Below, in pieces: positions 17,866 to 27,330 of a stretch of DNA of 64,000 nt; position 1 is the first letter of the stretch; the number at the start of each line of letters is the position of its first letter. The stretch spans positions 11,489 through 75,488 of the forward strand of contig CAWIWC010000009.1 of assembly GCA_963839745.1 (NCBI GenBank), given 5' to 3'. A program made the position numbers and the translations under genes. Source of the stretch: JAIBJN01 sp963839745 (GTDB lineage: Bacteria > Actinomycetota > Thermoleophilia > Gaiellales > Gaiellaceae). Under the pieces are notes generated by a model. It made no database searches. It was not told the origin of the DNA and saw only the letters and a list, made by a program, of their open reading frames with translations.

Positions 17866-18467
17866 AGGAGCCCATGGACCTGCGAGAGCTCGTCGGCAGT
17901 GACCTGCCGCCGGAGGAGCTCGAGGAGCTCAGCCGCGTCGACGCCATGCTGCGAAGCGTTCCGGCGCCGCCTCATGACGTTCCGGCTTCGCTCACGCAGG
18001 CCGTCGCCGCCGTCCCGCTCGAGCGCCGCCGGCCGACGCGGCGGCGGTTCGCGGTCGCGGTCGCCTTCGCGGTCCTCCTTGCCGCGCTCGCGTTCGGCAT
18101 CGGCCGCTGGACCGCGGACGACTTCACCGCCGACTACGCGGTCGACTTCGCGCCGACGGCCGAGGCTCCAGGAGCCGCCGCGATCGTCGAGGTCGGGGAG
18201 CGTGACCCGGACAGCGGCAACGTCGAGCTCGTGCTCGAGGTTTCCGGCCTTCCCAAGGTCGCCGACGACGAGTTCTATGCGCTCTGGCTCGAGCGCGACG
18301 GCGAGTGGGCTGCGACCTGCGGTTACTTCTCGGTCGGCGAGGACGAGACGACGGTGCGCATGACCGTCTCGTACCGCTTCCGGGACTTCGACGCCTGGGT
18401 CATCTCGATCGGCGCGCGCGACGAGGAGCCGCCTCCGCTGCTCGCCGCCGAGATTCCCGAGATCTAG
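17862..18467 (+). CDS. Anti-sigma factor, RskA-like
   Basis: ATG overlaps the sigma-factor stop by 4 nt. Architecture fits an RskA-type membrane anti-sigma: cytoplasmic N-terminus of about 60 residues (DLPPEELEELSRVDAMLRSV), one TM (FAVAVAFAVLLAALAFGIG, about 64-82) and an extracytoplasmic anti-sigma-K-like beta domain (LVLEVSGLPKVADDEFYALW ... TCGYFSVGEDETTVRMTVSY). The N-terminal part lacks a HxxxCxxC zinc motif. It would hold the ECF factor at the membrane until regulated proteolysis. 201 residues. A convergent thyX follows immediately. Confidence 0.85.
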   Translation: MKEPMDLRELVGSDLPPEELEELSRVDAMLRSVPAPPHDVPASLTQAVAAVPLERRRPTRRRFAVAVAFAVLLAALAFGIGRWTADDFTADYAVDFAPTAEAPGAAAIVEVGERDPDSGNVELVLEVSGLPKVADDEFYALWLERDGEWAATCGYFSVGEDETTVRMTVSYRFRDFDAWVISIGARDEEPPPLLAAEIPEI

Positions 18468-18470
18468 GGT

Positions 18471-19181
18471 TCAGGGCCCGACGCGGCCGGCGTCGACGAA
18501 CGCCTCGTACGTGACGGGCATCTCCTCGGCGAGGAACTGCTCACACGCGTCGGCGTAGCGCCGGATCTCGCGCTGCGCCGTCTCGGCAGCCCGCAGGGAG
18601 ACGAAGTTCATCAGGGAGCGTGCGTTGACCGTCCAGTAGAACTCGGTGTAGGAGCCGACGGGCATCACCGCACGGGCGAGCTCGCGCGCGACTCCCTGCT
18701 CCACCAGCCGCTCGTACGCGGCGTAGGCCGCGTCGTAGACGGCCCGCAGCTCCTCCCGCGTCGTCTCGGCGAGCTCGGCGTCGACCGGTTCGAACGAGTA
18801 CGAGCCGGGCTTGCCGACCTGCGTCCGCACGTCGTCGGCCTCCGGCACGTAGAAGTCGTCGGTCGCCTTGGCGTAGCGCATGCTGAACTCGTTGAACGAC
18901 CCCACGCGGTGGCGGAACCACTCGCGCGCGATGAAGATCGGGGCGCGGACGTGGAACCGGAAGGCGTTGTGCTCGAAGGGCGTCCCGTGCCGCTCGCGGA
19001 GAAGGAAGCGGATCAGCCCGCGGTCGGAGTCGTCCATCTCCTCCTTGCGCCGGGCGAAGCTGACCCGCGCGGCGTTGACGACCGAGAGGTCGCTCGCCAT
19101 CGAGTCGTCCAGCCGGACGAAACCGTGGTCGAGCACCTCGATCGTGCGCGTGTCGGGGACGGTGCGGGACACGACATTCAT
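18471..19181 (-). CDS. thyX: Flavin-dependent thymidylate synthase ThyX
   Basis: Methylates dUMP to dTMP with methylenetetrahydrofolate and FADH2/NADPH. The ThyX signature is present: FRHRVGSFNEFSMRYAKATD (RHRxxSxNExSxRY), plus the C-terminal block TVNARSLMNFVSLRAAETAQ (the substrate-binding R...N-x-x-S..R region). 236 residues is the family length. ATG at 19181 (MNVVSRTVPDTRTIEVLDHG). It is convergent with the anti-sigma gene, the two stops being 3 bp apart. Use of ThyX is common in Actinobacteria and consistent with the rest of the window. Confidence 0.95.
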   Translation of the reverse strand: MNVVSRTVPDTRTIEVLDHGFVRLDDSMASDLSVVNAARVSFARRKEEMDDSDRGLIRFLLRERHGTPFEHNAFRFHVRAPIFIAREWFRHRVGSFNEFSMRYAKATDDFYVPEADDVRTQVGKPGSYSFEPVDAELAETTREELRAVYDAAYAAYERLVEQGVARELARAVMPVGSYTEFYWTVNARSLMNFVSLRAAETAQREIRRYADACEQFLAEEMPVTYEAFVDAGRVGP

Positions 19182-19247
19182 ACGAAGTCCACTCTAACGG
19201 CCGCTTCTGTCGTTGCCGATGGATGGCTACAGTTGACCGAATCTACA

Positions 19248-20956
19248 ATGCGGCAGGCGGCACCATCTTTGAGATTGCTCGGCCTCACGGCGTTCCTTGC
19301 CGTGTCCGCGCTCGTTCTCGCGCCTCTCGCCTCGGCGCAGGAGGAGCCCCGGCCCCTCCCCGCGCTCGCACCGGCACCGGATGACGCGCTGACCGACGCG
19401 CTCGAGACCGGCGAGCTCACCGAGGCCGAGTACGCGCTCGAGCGCGCGGCGAGCGTCTTCGAGCTCCCGGAGGTGCGCGAGGAGTTCGGGGACGTCGAGC
19501 GGGCCGGGCGCCACGACGTCACTCTGTACCTCCGCGACCTCGCCCTGCGCGTGGACGACCTGGCAGGCGCCGAGCGCCGCCAGGCGACGCGCATCCTGGC
19601 CCGGCCGCCGGGCGGCGACGTCGAGATCGGAAACGGCTGGACTCACCCCGAGTCGATCTACAGCCCGACCTGCAGCGCGATCCCCGGCGTGGAGCTCTGC
19701 GTCCACTGGGTCGACTTCCCCAGCGACCCCGACGCGCCCGACCCCACCGACGACGACCTCGACGGGGTCCCGAACTACGCGGAGCTCGCCCTGGCCACGC
19801 TCGAGAACGTCTGGGCCCAGGAGATCGGCGTCCTCGGCTACCGCGCCCCGCTCTCCGACTTCACCTCGAACGACAACGGCCTGGACGCGAAGTTCGACGT
19901 CTACCTCGACGACGTCGGGGACGACCTCGTCTTCGGCTACTGCACTTCGGACGACCCCAACCGCGAGTCTCCCGAGATCTTCGCCGTGTCGGCCTACTGC
20001 GTCCTCGACAACGACTACCACCCGACCAGTTCGGGACCGCGCACACGCCGCAGGAGTTCCTCGAGGTTACGGCCGCGCACGAGTTCCACCACGCCTCGCA
20101 GTTCGCCTACGACTGGCAGGAAGACGTCTGGCTCCTCGAGGGCACGGCGACGAACATGGAGGAGACCGTCTATCCGCTGATCGACGACAACGTCTTCTTC
20201 CTCGACTACTTCAGCCCGCTCACGCACCCCGCGGTGTCGCTCGATCGCGGCGGCTTCGGGGACTCGGAGTACGGCGCGTGGATCTACTGGCGCTACCTGC
20301 AGGAGAAGGTTGGTGCGGGCGACCCGGCCATCCTGCGGGAGATCTGGGAGCGCGCCGACAGCCTCGACCCCGACCCGAACACGGACGGCGACGAGCCTGC
20401 CGACGACTACTCGCTCCTCGCCGTGCGCAAGGAGCTCACCGAGCGCGGCCTCGTCTTCGCGGACGTGTTCGCGCGCTTCGGCGTCGCGAACCGGCGCCTC
20501 GACTACGCCGACGCGAGCACTGCCGGCTACCCGGCGACCCCGTCGTCACGGACATGGGGCCTCGGCCCCAGCCAGCGCGGCGCGGCGACGCAGTCCTGGA
20601 GGATCAACCACCTCGCGACGCGGTACTTCTCGTTCGTCCCCGGCAAGCGCGCCTCGAAGACCGGGAAGCTCCGGCTTTGGATCACGCTCCCGCCCAACGG
20701 TGCGCGCGCCTCGCTCGTCATCGTGCGCACGGACAACTCGGTCGCCGTGCGGTACCTGAAGCAGAGCGCGTCCGGGCAGTCGAACCCGCTGATCGGCTTC
20801 GGGCGCGGCACGATCAAGCGCGTCGACCTCGCCCTCTCGAACGGCAGCACGCGGCTGGCCTGCTGGACGTACTTCGGGCCGCCGTCCTACTCGTGCTTCG
20901 GCAGGCCGCTGGACGACGGCCGCGCGTTCACCTTCCGCGCGCGGCTCTCCCAGTAG
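19248..20956 (+). pseudogene. Secreted HExxH metalloprotease-like protein (MXAN_6640-like), one frameshift
   Basis: Signal peptide MRQAAPSLRLLGLTAFLAVS ... APLASAQ, then a propeptide-like region and a catalytic region beginning VELCVHWVDFPSDPD with acidic Ca-binding-like DPTDDDLDGVPNY. The frame breaks at about 20021; inserting one base (CCC to CCCC) joins NDYHP to DQFGTAHTPQEFLEVTAAHE and restores the zinc motif HEFHH. The protein then continues to a C-terminal beta domain ending AFTFRARLSQ. Corrected length is 569 residues. The layout (HExxH, DxDGVPNY) matches putative metalloproteases of the MXAN_6640 type. Exported; substrate unknown. Confidence 0.75.
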
Positions 20957-21002
20957 CGCCGGGACTCCAGCCCAGGCCGCATTCGGCCGATACCAAAGCG
21001 CA

Positions 21003-21284
21003 ATGAGCACACCGGAAGACACCTGGACCGAAGAGCGGCTCTACCGGGTCGTCCTCAACATGGAGGGCGGCGACTGGGTCGAGCTCGACTCGTTCCATAC
21101 CGAGCCCGAGGCCGAGGCCTGCGCCAAGGACATGGCAGACCGGCTCGCGGCGACCGCCGAGTGGCCTCGCATCCGCGGCCGCTGGCTTCGCCCCGACACG
21201 ATCACGTCGATCGAGATCGCCGAGCGGCGCCGTTACGGCGGCTCGCAGGCGCGCAGCGCCGTGTTCGACGCGAACGGCTCGTAG
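21003..21284 (+). CDS. Small hypothetical protein (93 aa)
   Basis: Acidic soluble protein: MSTPEDTWTEERLYRVVLNM ... LDSFHTEPEAEACAKDMADR ... TITSIEIAERRRYG. The pattern of a strand, then a helix with EAEACAKDMADRL, then a strand suggests a compact alpha/beta single-domain protein of the kind often found uncharacterised in Actinobacteria. No motif with known function. ATG at 21003 comes 46 bp after the metalloprotease stop; no strong Shine-Dalgarno. Confidence 0.65.
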   Translation: MSTPEDTWTEERLYRVVLNMEGGDWVELDSFHTEPEAEACAKDMADRLAATAEWPRIRGRWLRPDTITSIEIAERRRYGGSQARSAVFDANGS

Positions 21285-21305
21285 CCCGGCTTCAAAGCCG
21301 GCCGG

Positions 21306-21449
21306 CCTCGATGCATTGGTCGTGGACCGCGGGTCGTTGTCCTGCTCACCGTTGAAGTCCGGGTTGCCCGTGCACTGGTTGCTCAGGACGACGAGCTTCA
21401 CGTGCGTCGCCTGCGTGCGCGGGACCTGGAACGTCCTCAGATGCAGCCC
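21306..21449 (-). pseudogene. Fragment of an exported peptidase C-terminal domain
   Basis: Minus-strand translation contains LHLRTFQVPRTQATHVKLVV followed by LSNQCTGNPDFNGEQDNDP, which I recognise as the conserved tail domain (ATH-x-R/K-L...NQCTG-x-P...G-x-QD-x-DP) of large secreted M36/PKD-type proteins in this phylum. There is no start, no upstream domain and no matching stop; the flanks read as noise. It is therefore a remnant of a once larger gene. Confidence 0.45.
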
Positions 21450-21685
21450 GGATTCCGGTACGCCCGGCCGGCATCGGCTCCACAGGCGACGAATCCGGGT
21501 TGACATGCCTTCCACAGAGGTTTTCAATGGCCTATTGGATCTTGCGGCGATGGAGGGGGTGCCGCGCGTGCGCCGGGACGAGTGGAACGTTCTCACGGTC
21601 TTCTCGACCCGTCGTTCTCCGACACCGCGCCGCTTCATGAGAGGCAGCAACGAACTTCGTTCGTACCTATGAGGAGGTGCTCTAC

Positions 21686-24278
21686 TTGCCAGGCAGACTG
21701 AGAAGGCTGGTCCTGCTGGCTCTCGCAGCGCTCACCGTTTCACTCGGGTTGGTGGGCAATGCGAGCGCACAGCTGACGCCGCCTTGGTGTGGGACCCCGG
21801 TCCCGGACGCGGCCGAGAATCTTCCGGACGGAACCGACCCGACCGACCCGGTCGGGAGCTTCCCGCACATTCCGTACTACGCGATCGGCTGCACGCTGGA
21901 CAGATCGAGGCGTCGCAGCTCGGCGACCGGATGACCGTCGAGCATCGGCGTGTCGGCCCTCGGCCGGCCGCTCTACGGCGTCGTGTTCAACGCGATGGAC
22001 ACGCCGCAGCAGATCCAGGACTACAACCGCTGGGTCAAGTACCGGGGCATCGCGCTCGAGGACCCGGCCCGCGCGCAGGCGCTCCTGGAGGAGTGGGGCG
22101 ACGAAATCAAGGTTCCCGTCTTCGTCAACGGCGCCATCCACGGGAACGAGTACGAGGGCGTCGAGTCGAACATGCAGCTGATCAAGGAGCTCGCGACGAC
22201 GCCGTACGGCGCGAACCCGAAGTTCGACGACATCCTCAACCACGTCATCCTCGTCTTCAACGTGATCCAGAACCCCGACGGCCGCGTGGCAGGCACGCGG
22301 GCGAACGGCAACGGCTTCGACATGAACCGCGATTTCCTGACGCAGTCGCAGTCGGAGGTCCAGCGCCACGGTCGCGCTCATCCAGGAGTGGCTGCCGGTC
22401 GAGGTGCTCGACCTGCACGGCTACGTCACCCCGACGCTGATCGAGGCGACCACGAAGCCGCACAACCCGAGCATCGAGTACGACCTCTGGCTCAAGTGGA
22501 ACCAGGACCGCATCGACTTCAACGAGGCGGCAATGCACGTCGGTCGGCCTGAACGTCACGCGCCCGATCAACCACTGGTGCGAGGACGGAAGCGATCCCG
22601 ATCCAGCCGGTGAAGGCGGCGTCTGCGACGACGGCACTCTGCCCGGCCCGGCGGTCGCCGAGAGCTGGGACGACTGGGGCCCGTTCTACACGCCGATGTA
22701 TGCACAGCACGTCGGGCTCGACGGCTCCACTGTCGAGATGTGCAACTCGACGGGCACCGGCTGCGGCCTGCCCGGCTCGACCACGCACACCCGCGGGCGG
22801 CTGGGCGCCTACCAGGCCCAGTACGTCGTCACGACCTCGTCGCTCGAGTACGTGTCGGCGAACCGGAACGAGATGCTCTACGACGAGGCGGAGCGCTATC
22901 GCCGCGGCGTCGAGGGCGAGCCCCGCGTCGACTGCTGCGATCCGCCTTTCGACGTGGACAACAACTGGATGAAGGAGTTCCCGACCGCGTACGTGATTCC
23001 GGTCGACACGGGCCAGCGGTCGAACGCCGAGGCCAAGCGCCTCGTCGACTGGCTGCTCCGGAACGGCATCGAGGTGGACACGCTCCGCCTCAACGACCAC
23101 CTTCGACGGTCAGACGTTCGACAAGGGCTCCTACGTCGTCTGGATGGACCAGGCGCACCGCGGGCTCGCCGACACCGCGCTCAACGCCGGCGTCGACATC
23201 TCCGACCGGATCAGCATCCTCTACGCCCCGCCCGCGGCCTGGAGCCACGGCTACCTGTGGGGCGCCGACATCGCCGAGATCCCGCTCGACGCGGACTTCT
23301 CGCCGGTGACCAACCGCATCAACAAGACGACGACGCCCGACGGCGGCGTCGAGCCCGGTCGCGCCGAGGCCTACGCGCTCGAGATCGACTCGGCCACGGC
23401 CGTGCGGACGCTGAACGCGCTCATCGGCGGCGGGCTCACCGCCAAGATGGCGCTGGCGGCGTTCCCGGCGAAGACGGGCGGCACGCTGCCGGCAGGCACG
23501 GTGCTGTTCGCGGCCGACCCCGCGACGCGGGTCAAGCTCGCAACGGCCGGCCGTGACAACGGCCTGCTGTTCCGCCGCATCGTGAGCGAGGACTTCCCGT
23601 CCTCGACCGACCCGATCGACCGGGTCCCGCGGATCCTCGCACTCACCGGCGCGGTGAACCAGGACGTCTGGTCGCTCCGGAACCTCGAGTTCCCGGTGGA
23701 CTTCATGACGACGGCCACGCTCAACTCGGCCCTCACGGATCCGCTGGTGAACTACGACGTCATCTGGAACACCGGCAACTGGCCCGGGACGACCCAGCCC
23801 ACGGCTCGCGCTCGCCTGACGGCGTTCTTCGCCGCCGGCGGCGGATACCTGGGCTCGGGCACAGGTGGGGCGAGCTTCCTCACCACCGGCGCCGAGGTGA
23901 CCGGCCTGACCGTCGGCACGAACGGCGGAGCCGGGCGCAGCGGCATCATCCGCTGGCTCAACGAGGGCTCAGCCAGCCCGATCGCCGGCGCGTATCCCGC
24001 CGAGGACTAGGGCGATCGTCGACCCGCCGAGCTGGTTCACGGCGGTGCCCGCGACCTATTCGGTGGACGCGCGGCTCCCGCTGACGGACTTCTTCCTGGC
24101 GGGCATGTGGCAGAACTCGGAGGCGACCACGGCTCCGGGCTCGCCATTCGTCGCCCACGGGATGAACAACGCCGGCACGGCCCGGCTCGTGAACTTCGCG
24201 ATGAACCCGCTCTACCGGGCGGATCCGGAGCGCGAGTGGCCGATGGTCGGCGCGGGCGCCTACTGGGCAGACCAGTAG
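21686..24278 (+). pseudogene. Secreted M14 zinc carboxypeptidase-like protein, about six frameshifts
   Basis: TTG at 21686 lies 8 nt after AGGAGG (21672-21677) and opens a signal peptide (LPGRLRRLVLLALAALTVSL ... NASAQ). The pieces together read as an M14-family peptidase: zinc motif GAIHGNEYEGVESN (HxxE), IQNPDGRVAGTRANGNGFD with NRDF, then LDLHGYVTPTLIEA (the third zinc His). A long C-terminal region follows with a glutamine-amidotransferase-like part (VIWNTGNWPG). Frame changes occur near 21901, 21946, 22364, 22546, 23101 and 24003-24009. One deletion plus five insertions corrects the length to 2589 nt, 863 codons including the stop. No nonsense substitutions are seen between shifts. Confidence 0.75.
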
Positions 24279-24303
24279 ACCGCTAGCTCAGAACGCAACG
24301 AAC

Positions 24304-24331
24304 GCGAGGGGCGGGGAAACCCGCCCCTCGC
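24304..24331 (+). terminator. Rho-independent-type terminator
   Basis: Perfect 12-bp stem GCGAGGGGCGGG (24304-24315) and its complement (24320-24331) closed by a GAAA tetraloop and followed by TCATTTC. It lies 25 bp after the M14 peptidase stop. Confidence 0.85.
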
Positions 24332-24357
24332 TCATTTCTCCGGGCTCCGCGATTGAA

Positions 24358-24385
24358 GGGCCCCGGGCGCCGCTACCCGGGGCCC
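24358..24385. terminator. Second hairpin between convergent genes
   Basis: GGGCCCCGGG (24358-24367) and CCCGGGGCCC (24376-24385) form a 10-bp stem around CGCCGCTA. It lies between the M14 peptidase and the convergent lipoprotein, so it could terminate the minus-strand operon, although 80 bp separate it from that stop. The intervening bases contain further short GC inverted repeats. Confidence 0.4.
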
Positions 24386-24466
24386 AGCGCAGCCGACGGT
24401 ACTCCCGTCCGGAGGCTCGCTGGGTAACGGCCGGGGCGCAATCCGGTACCGGCTGGGTGAAGCCCG

Positions 24467-25438
24467 CTACTCGACGGGTCTGAGGGCGGGGAAGAGCTTG
24501 ACCATGCCGGGGCCGTAGCGCTCGTCGAGGGCAGCCTGGCCGGCGCCGCCGACGTCGATCACGACCCCCACCTCAGCCGCCAGGCCGACGTCGCCTTCCT
24601 GCGACCAGATCATCTCGAGCCCGAGCTCCTCCTGGATGAAGCGCTCGGCCTCGGCTCGGATGGCCGCGAGCTCCTTCTGCGTCTTGCCCTCGTGCTGCAC
24701 CACGCAGAGCGGGCCGCGCCAGACCTTGCGGATGGCGGCCTCGGTCTCGGCCACGTCCCCGGTCACGACGACGTTCATGATCTTGGCGATCGGCTCGCCG
24801 TCGACCATCATCTGGTCGACCTCCTCGGGCGTGAGATCGCCGCCGTAGTCGACCCACAGGGCGACGTGATCCGGCCGCGCCCGGGCGATGCTCGCGCCGG
24901 CGGTGAAGTCTTCATCCAACGCGACTCCCCACTCGGCGGCCGGCCAGCCCCCGGCGGGCTCCGGACACGAGGTGGCGAAGCTGCGGACGGTCCCTTGGCC
25001 GATCCCGAGCCCGTCGGGGTCCGCCGGCCCGACCTCCGTGACGGTGAGGACCCCATCGTCGTAGGTGCCGACGACGTGGAACTCGCCCCAGGTCGTGCCG
25101 GAGCCGGACTGCTCGCCGTCGACCGCGTTCCAGTCCCAGTTCGCGAGAGGCACACCGCCGCACTGCGGCGGAAGCGAAAGGAGGACTCCGCCGAGACAAA
25201 GCTCCGGGCCGTGGTCGGCATCCTCGAGCACGGTCCCGTCCGCCTCGTAGAGCTGCGTCGGATCGGGAGCCGGGACGGTCGGCGGCGGCGCGTCGTCAGT
25301 CGCGCCGGTGCTCCCCCCGACCGCCCCCGGCTCACCCGCGCCGCAGGCCGCAACCAGGAGAACGAGGAGGAAAGCCGCGACCGGCACGAGCATCCGCATG
25401 CCCTTCAGACCCGGTCGCTCCGCGAAAGGTTCCCTCAT
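24467..25438 (-). CDS. Lipoprotein of unknown function
   Basis: Signal sequence with lipobox: MRMLVPVAAFLLVLLVAAC, then GAGEPG. ATG at 25438 (MREPFAERPGLKG) or 25399 are both possible starts. A Thr/Pro-rich spacer follows, then a ~250-residue domain with ELCLGGVLLSLPPQCGGVPL and WDWNAVDGEQSGSGTTWGEF, a beta-barrel-like region also seen in exported actinobacterial proteins. The C-terminal half (RKVWRGPLCVVQHEGKTQKE, then LAAIRAEAERFIQEE) may be a second domain. Last gene of a four-gene operon with an MFS transporter. Function unknown; probably surface exposed. Confidence 0.7.
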   Translation of the reverse strand: MREPFAERPGLKGMRMLVPVAAFLLVLLVAACGAGEPGAVGGSTGATDDAPPPTVPAPDPTQLYEADGTVLEDADHGPELCLGGVLLSLPPQCGGVPLANWDWNAVDGEQSGSGTTWGEFHVVGTYDDGVLTVTEVGPADPDGLGIGQGTVRSFATSCPEPAGGWPAAEWGVALDEDFTAGASIARARPDHVALWVDYGGDLTPEEVDQMMVDGEPIAKIMNVVVTGDVAETEAAIRKVWRGPLCVVQHEGKTQKELAAIRAEAERFIQEELGLEMIWSQEGDVGLAAEVGVVIDVGGAGQAALDERYGPGMVKLFPALRPVE

Positions 25439-25468
25439 GCTCTCCATACGGCGCCCGGGCGCCTCGGG

Positions 25469-25942
25469 TCACCGCCGGTCGAAGATCCCGCCGAAGAGGT
25501 CGGCGAGGTCGCCGCCTCCCTCGAGCAACCAGTCGAGCGGAGCGCGCGAGACCAGCTCCCGGAGGATGGTTGCCTCGAGGCCTCCGATCGACCCGCGCTC
25601 CTCCGCGTCGGCGATCGCCTCCTCGAGGCCGGAGCGCAGGGCCCGCTCGAGGGTCTCTTGATCCCACTCGACGTCGCCTCCGAGCTGGGAGTCGAACGAC
25701 AGCACGAGCTCCTCGCGGGTCGTGTCCAACTCGCACGCGGCGCCGTCGAGGCCGTCGAGCGCGATCCGCTGGAGCGTGGCCTCGAAGCCGTCGCCGGGGA
25801 AAGGCTCGCGCGCGACGCAGGGGTCGGCGGCAGTCGACTCGCCGAAGTCGAGCGCGCCTCTGCTCAGCTCGATCGCGATCAGGACCACGGCGACGACCAG
25901 GAGGGCGCCGAGCCCGAGGTATCCCTGGCGCGCGCGGCTCAC
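25469..25942 (-). CDS. Membrane-anchored hypothetical protein
   Basis: 157 residues: one N-terminal TM (YLGLGALLVVAVVLIAIELS, about 8-27) and an acidic extracytoplasmic domain with two Cys (ADPCVAREPFPGD and AACELDTTREELVLSFDSQL) likely to form a disulphide. The helical C-terminus reads ALRSGLEEAIADAEERGSIG. The start ATG overlaps the stop of the MFS gene by 4 nt, so it is translationally coupled to it and probably works with the transporter. Family unknown. Confidence 0.7.
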   Translation of the reverse strand: MSRARQGYLGLGALLVVAVVLIAIELSRGALDFGESTAADPCVAREPFPGDGFEATLQRIALDGLDGAACELDTTREELVLSFDSQLGGDVEWDQETLERALRSGLEEAIADAEERGSIGGLEATILRELVSRAPLDWLLEGGGDLADLFGGIFDRR

Positions 25943-27330
25943 GCCTCGACCCTCCTGGCAAAGGCGACCGCCGAGGCGCCGGCGAGAAGCGCGAAGACGG
26001 CGCAGAGCGTGAAGGACGAGCGAAACGCACGCGTGAGCACCGCCTGCACCTCGTCGAGGAGGGTGTCGCGCGTTTCGCGCACGACCTCGTCGTCATCGGC
26101 GCCGTGCTCGTCGAACGGCCCGGCCAGGTCGGGGATCTCCCCCTCGGGGGACGCCTGGAACTCGTCGTAGAGGTCGAGCGCGACCGGGATCTTGGTCTGA
26201 AGCGGCAGCGGCGCGTCGAGGATCACCGCGGTGGCGTTGATCGTCGCGCGGTCTTCCGCCTCGTCCAGTTCGGCGGCGAGCAGCGGTGCGACGGCGAGGA
26301 GCCCGATCACGAGGCCGAGGTGCCGCACGCCGACGGAGACGACTGCGCTGCGCATCACCTCGCCGTGGTCCGGCAGGGACGCCCGGGTGAGCGGCGGGAG
26401 CGCGAGCCCGAGCCCGGCGCCGGCCAGCGCGAGCGCAGGGATCGCATAGGCCGGGTCGCTCGCCGGCAGGAGCGCGAGCGCGAGCAGGCCCGCGGCGAGC
26501 AGGACGGAGCCGCCGGCGAAGTCGGCTGGGCTCGGAAGTCGACGCGAGAGCGGGCGCACCGCGAGCGCGGCCAGCGGCAGCGCGCTCACGATCGCCGCGC
26601 CGGCGAGCGGGCCGTAGCCCCAGACGGTGACGACGAGCAGGACGGCGAGGAAGAGGGCGCCCACGAGCGCGGCGAAGGTGAAGACGAGCCCGAGCGCGGA
26701 GCCGAGCGGGATGCGATCGGCGATCGGCGACGGCGGGGGGAGCGCCCGCGCGCGCGAGTCGAGCGCAACCACGATTGCTGCCGCTGCGAGGGGCGCCTGC
26801 ACGACGAAGATCGCACGCCAGTCGAACGCCTCTGTGAGCACGCCGCCCAGTGCCGGCCCGACGGCGGTCCCGAGCGTCCCCGCGGCAATCCAGATCCCGA
26901 TGGCCCGCTCACGCCGGTCGCCGATGGCCATGAAGAGCGGGAGCGACGCCCCGAGCAGCAGCGCCGCACCGACACCCTGCGCCACGCGGCCGCCGATGAG
27001 CGTCCCGAGGTCGTCGGCGACGGCGCAGACGACGCAGGAGGCGAGGAAGATGAGGAGCCCGGCGAGGGCGAGCCAGGCCGGACGGACGCGGCGCACGAGG
27101 GGCAGGAGCGCGAGCGAGGCGACGACGACGGCGACGTTGTATGCCGTCACCACCCACGAGATGCCCGGGATGGTCGTCTCGAAGTCGACGTAGAGCTCCG
27201 GCAGCGCCAGAACGACGATCGAGGAGTCGGCGAAAGCGACCGCGACGGAGACCGCGAGTGCGACCTCGAGCGTCAGACGCGACCCGAGCCGGCGAGGCGC
27301 CGGGCTCGCGGCCGGTGGGCTAGTTGCCAT
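25939..27330 (-). CDS. MFS transporter, drug:H+ antiporter type
   Basis: Major facilitator of 463 residues with about 12-14 TMs. Family marks include VVLALPELYVDFETTIPGIS with WVVTAYNVAVVVA in TM1-2, and GGRVAQGVGAALLLGASLPL followed by GPALGGVLTEAFDWRAIFVV (the motif C-like GP-x-x-GG loop). A periplasmic insert sits between the last TMs (DEFQASPEGEIPDLAGPFDE, about 380-440), which is unusual. Export of a small hydrophobic compound is inferred. Its start lies within the tail of the upstream lipoprotein gene (11-nt overlap) and its stop overlaps the next start. Confidence 0.8.
   Translation of the reverse strand: MATSPPAASPAPRRLGSRLTLEVALAVSVAVAFADSSIVVLALPELYVDFETTIPGISWVVTAYNVAVVVASLALLPLVRRVRPAWLALAGLLIFLASCVVCAVADDLGTLIGGRVAQGVGAALLLGASLPLFMAIGDRRERAIGIWIAAGTLGTAVGPALGGVLTEAFDWRAIFVVQAPLAAAAIVVALDSRARALPPPSPIADRIPLGSALGLVFTFAALVGALFLAVLLVVTVWGYGPLAGAAIVSALPLAALAVRPLSRRLPSPADFAGGSVLLAAGLLALALLPASDPAYAIPALALAGAGLGLALPPLTRASLPDHGEVMRSAVVSVGVRHLGLVIGLLAVAPLLAAELDEAEDRATINATAVILDAPLPLQTKIPVALDLYDEFQASPEGEIPDLAGPFDEHGADDDEVVRETRDTLLDEVQAVLTRAFRSSFTLCAVFALLAGASAVAFARRVEA

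Noticed and set aside
24358..24466. Possible riboswitch-like folding (GGGTAAC and GGGTGAAG elements)
   Set aside because: It lies between two convergent 3' ends with no downstream gene to control, and no riboswitch consensus could be completed.
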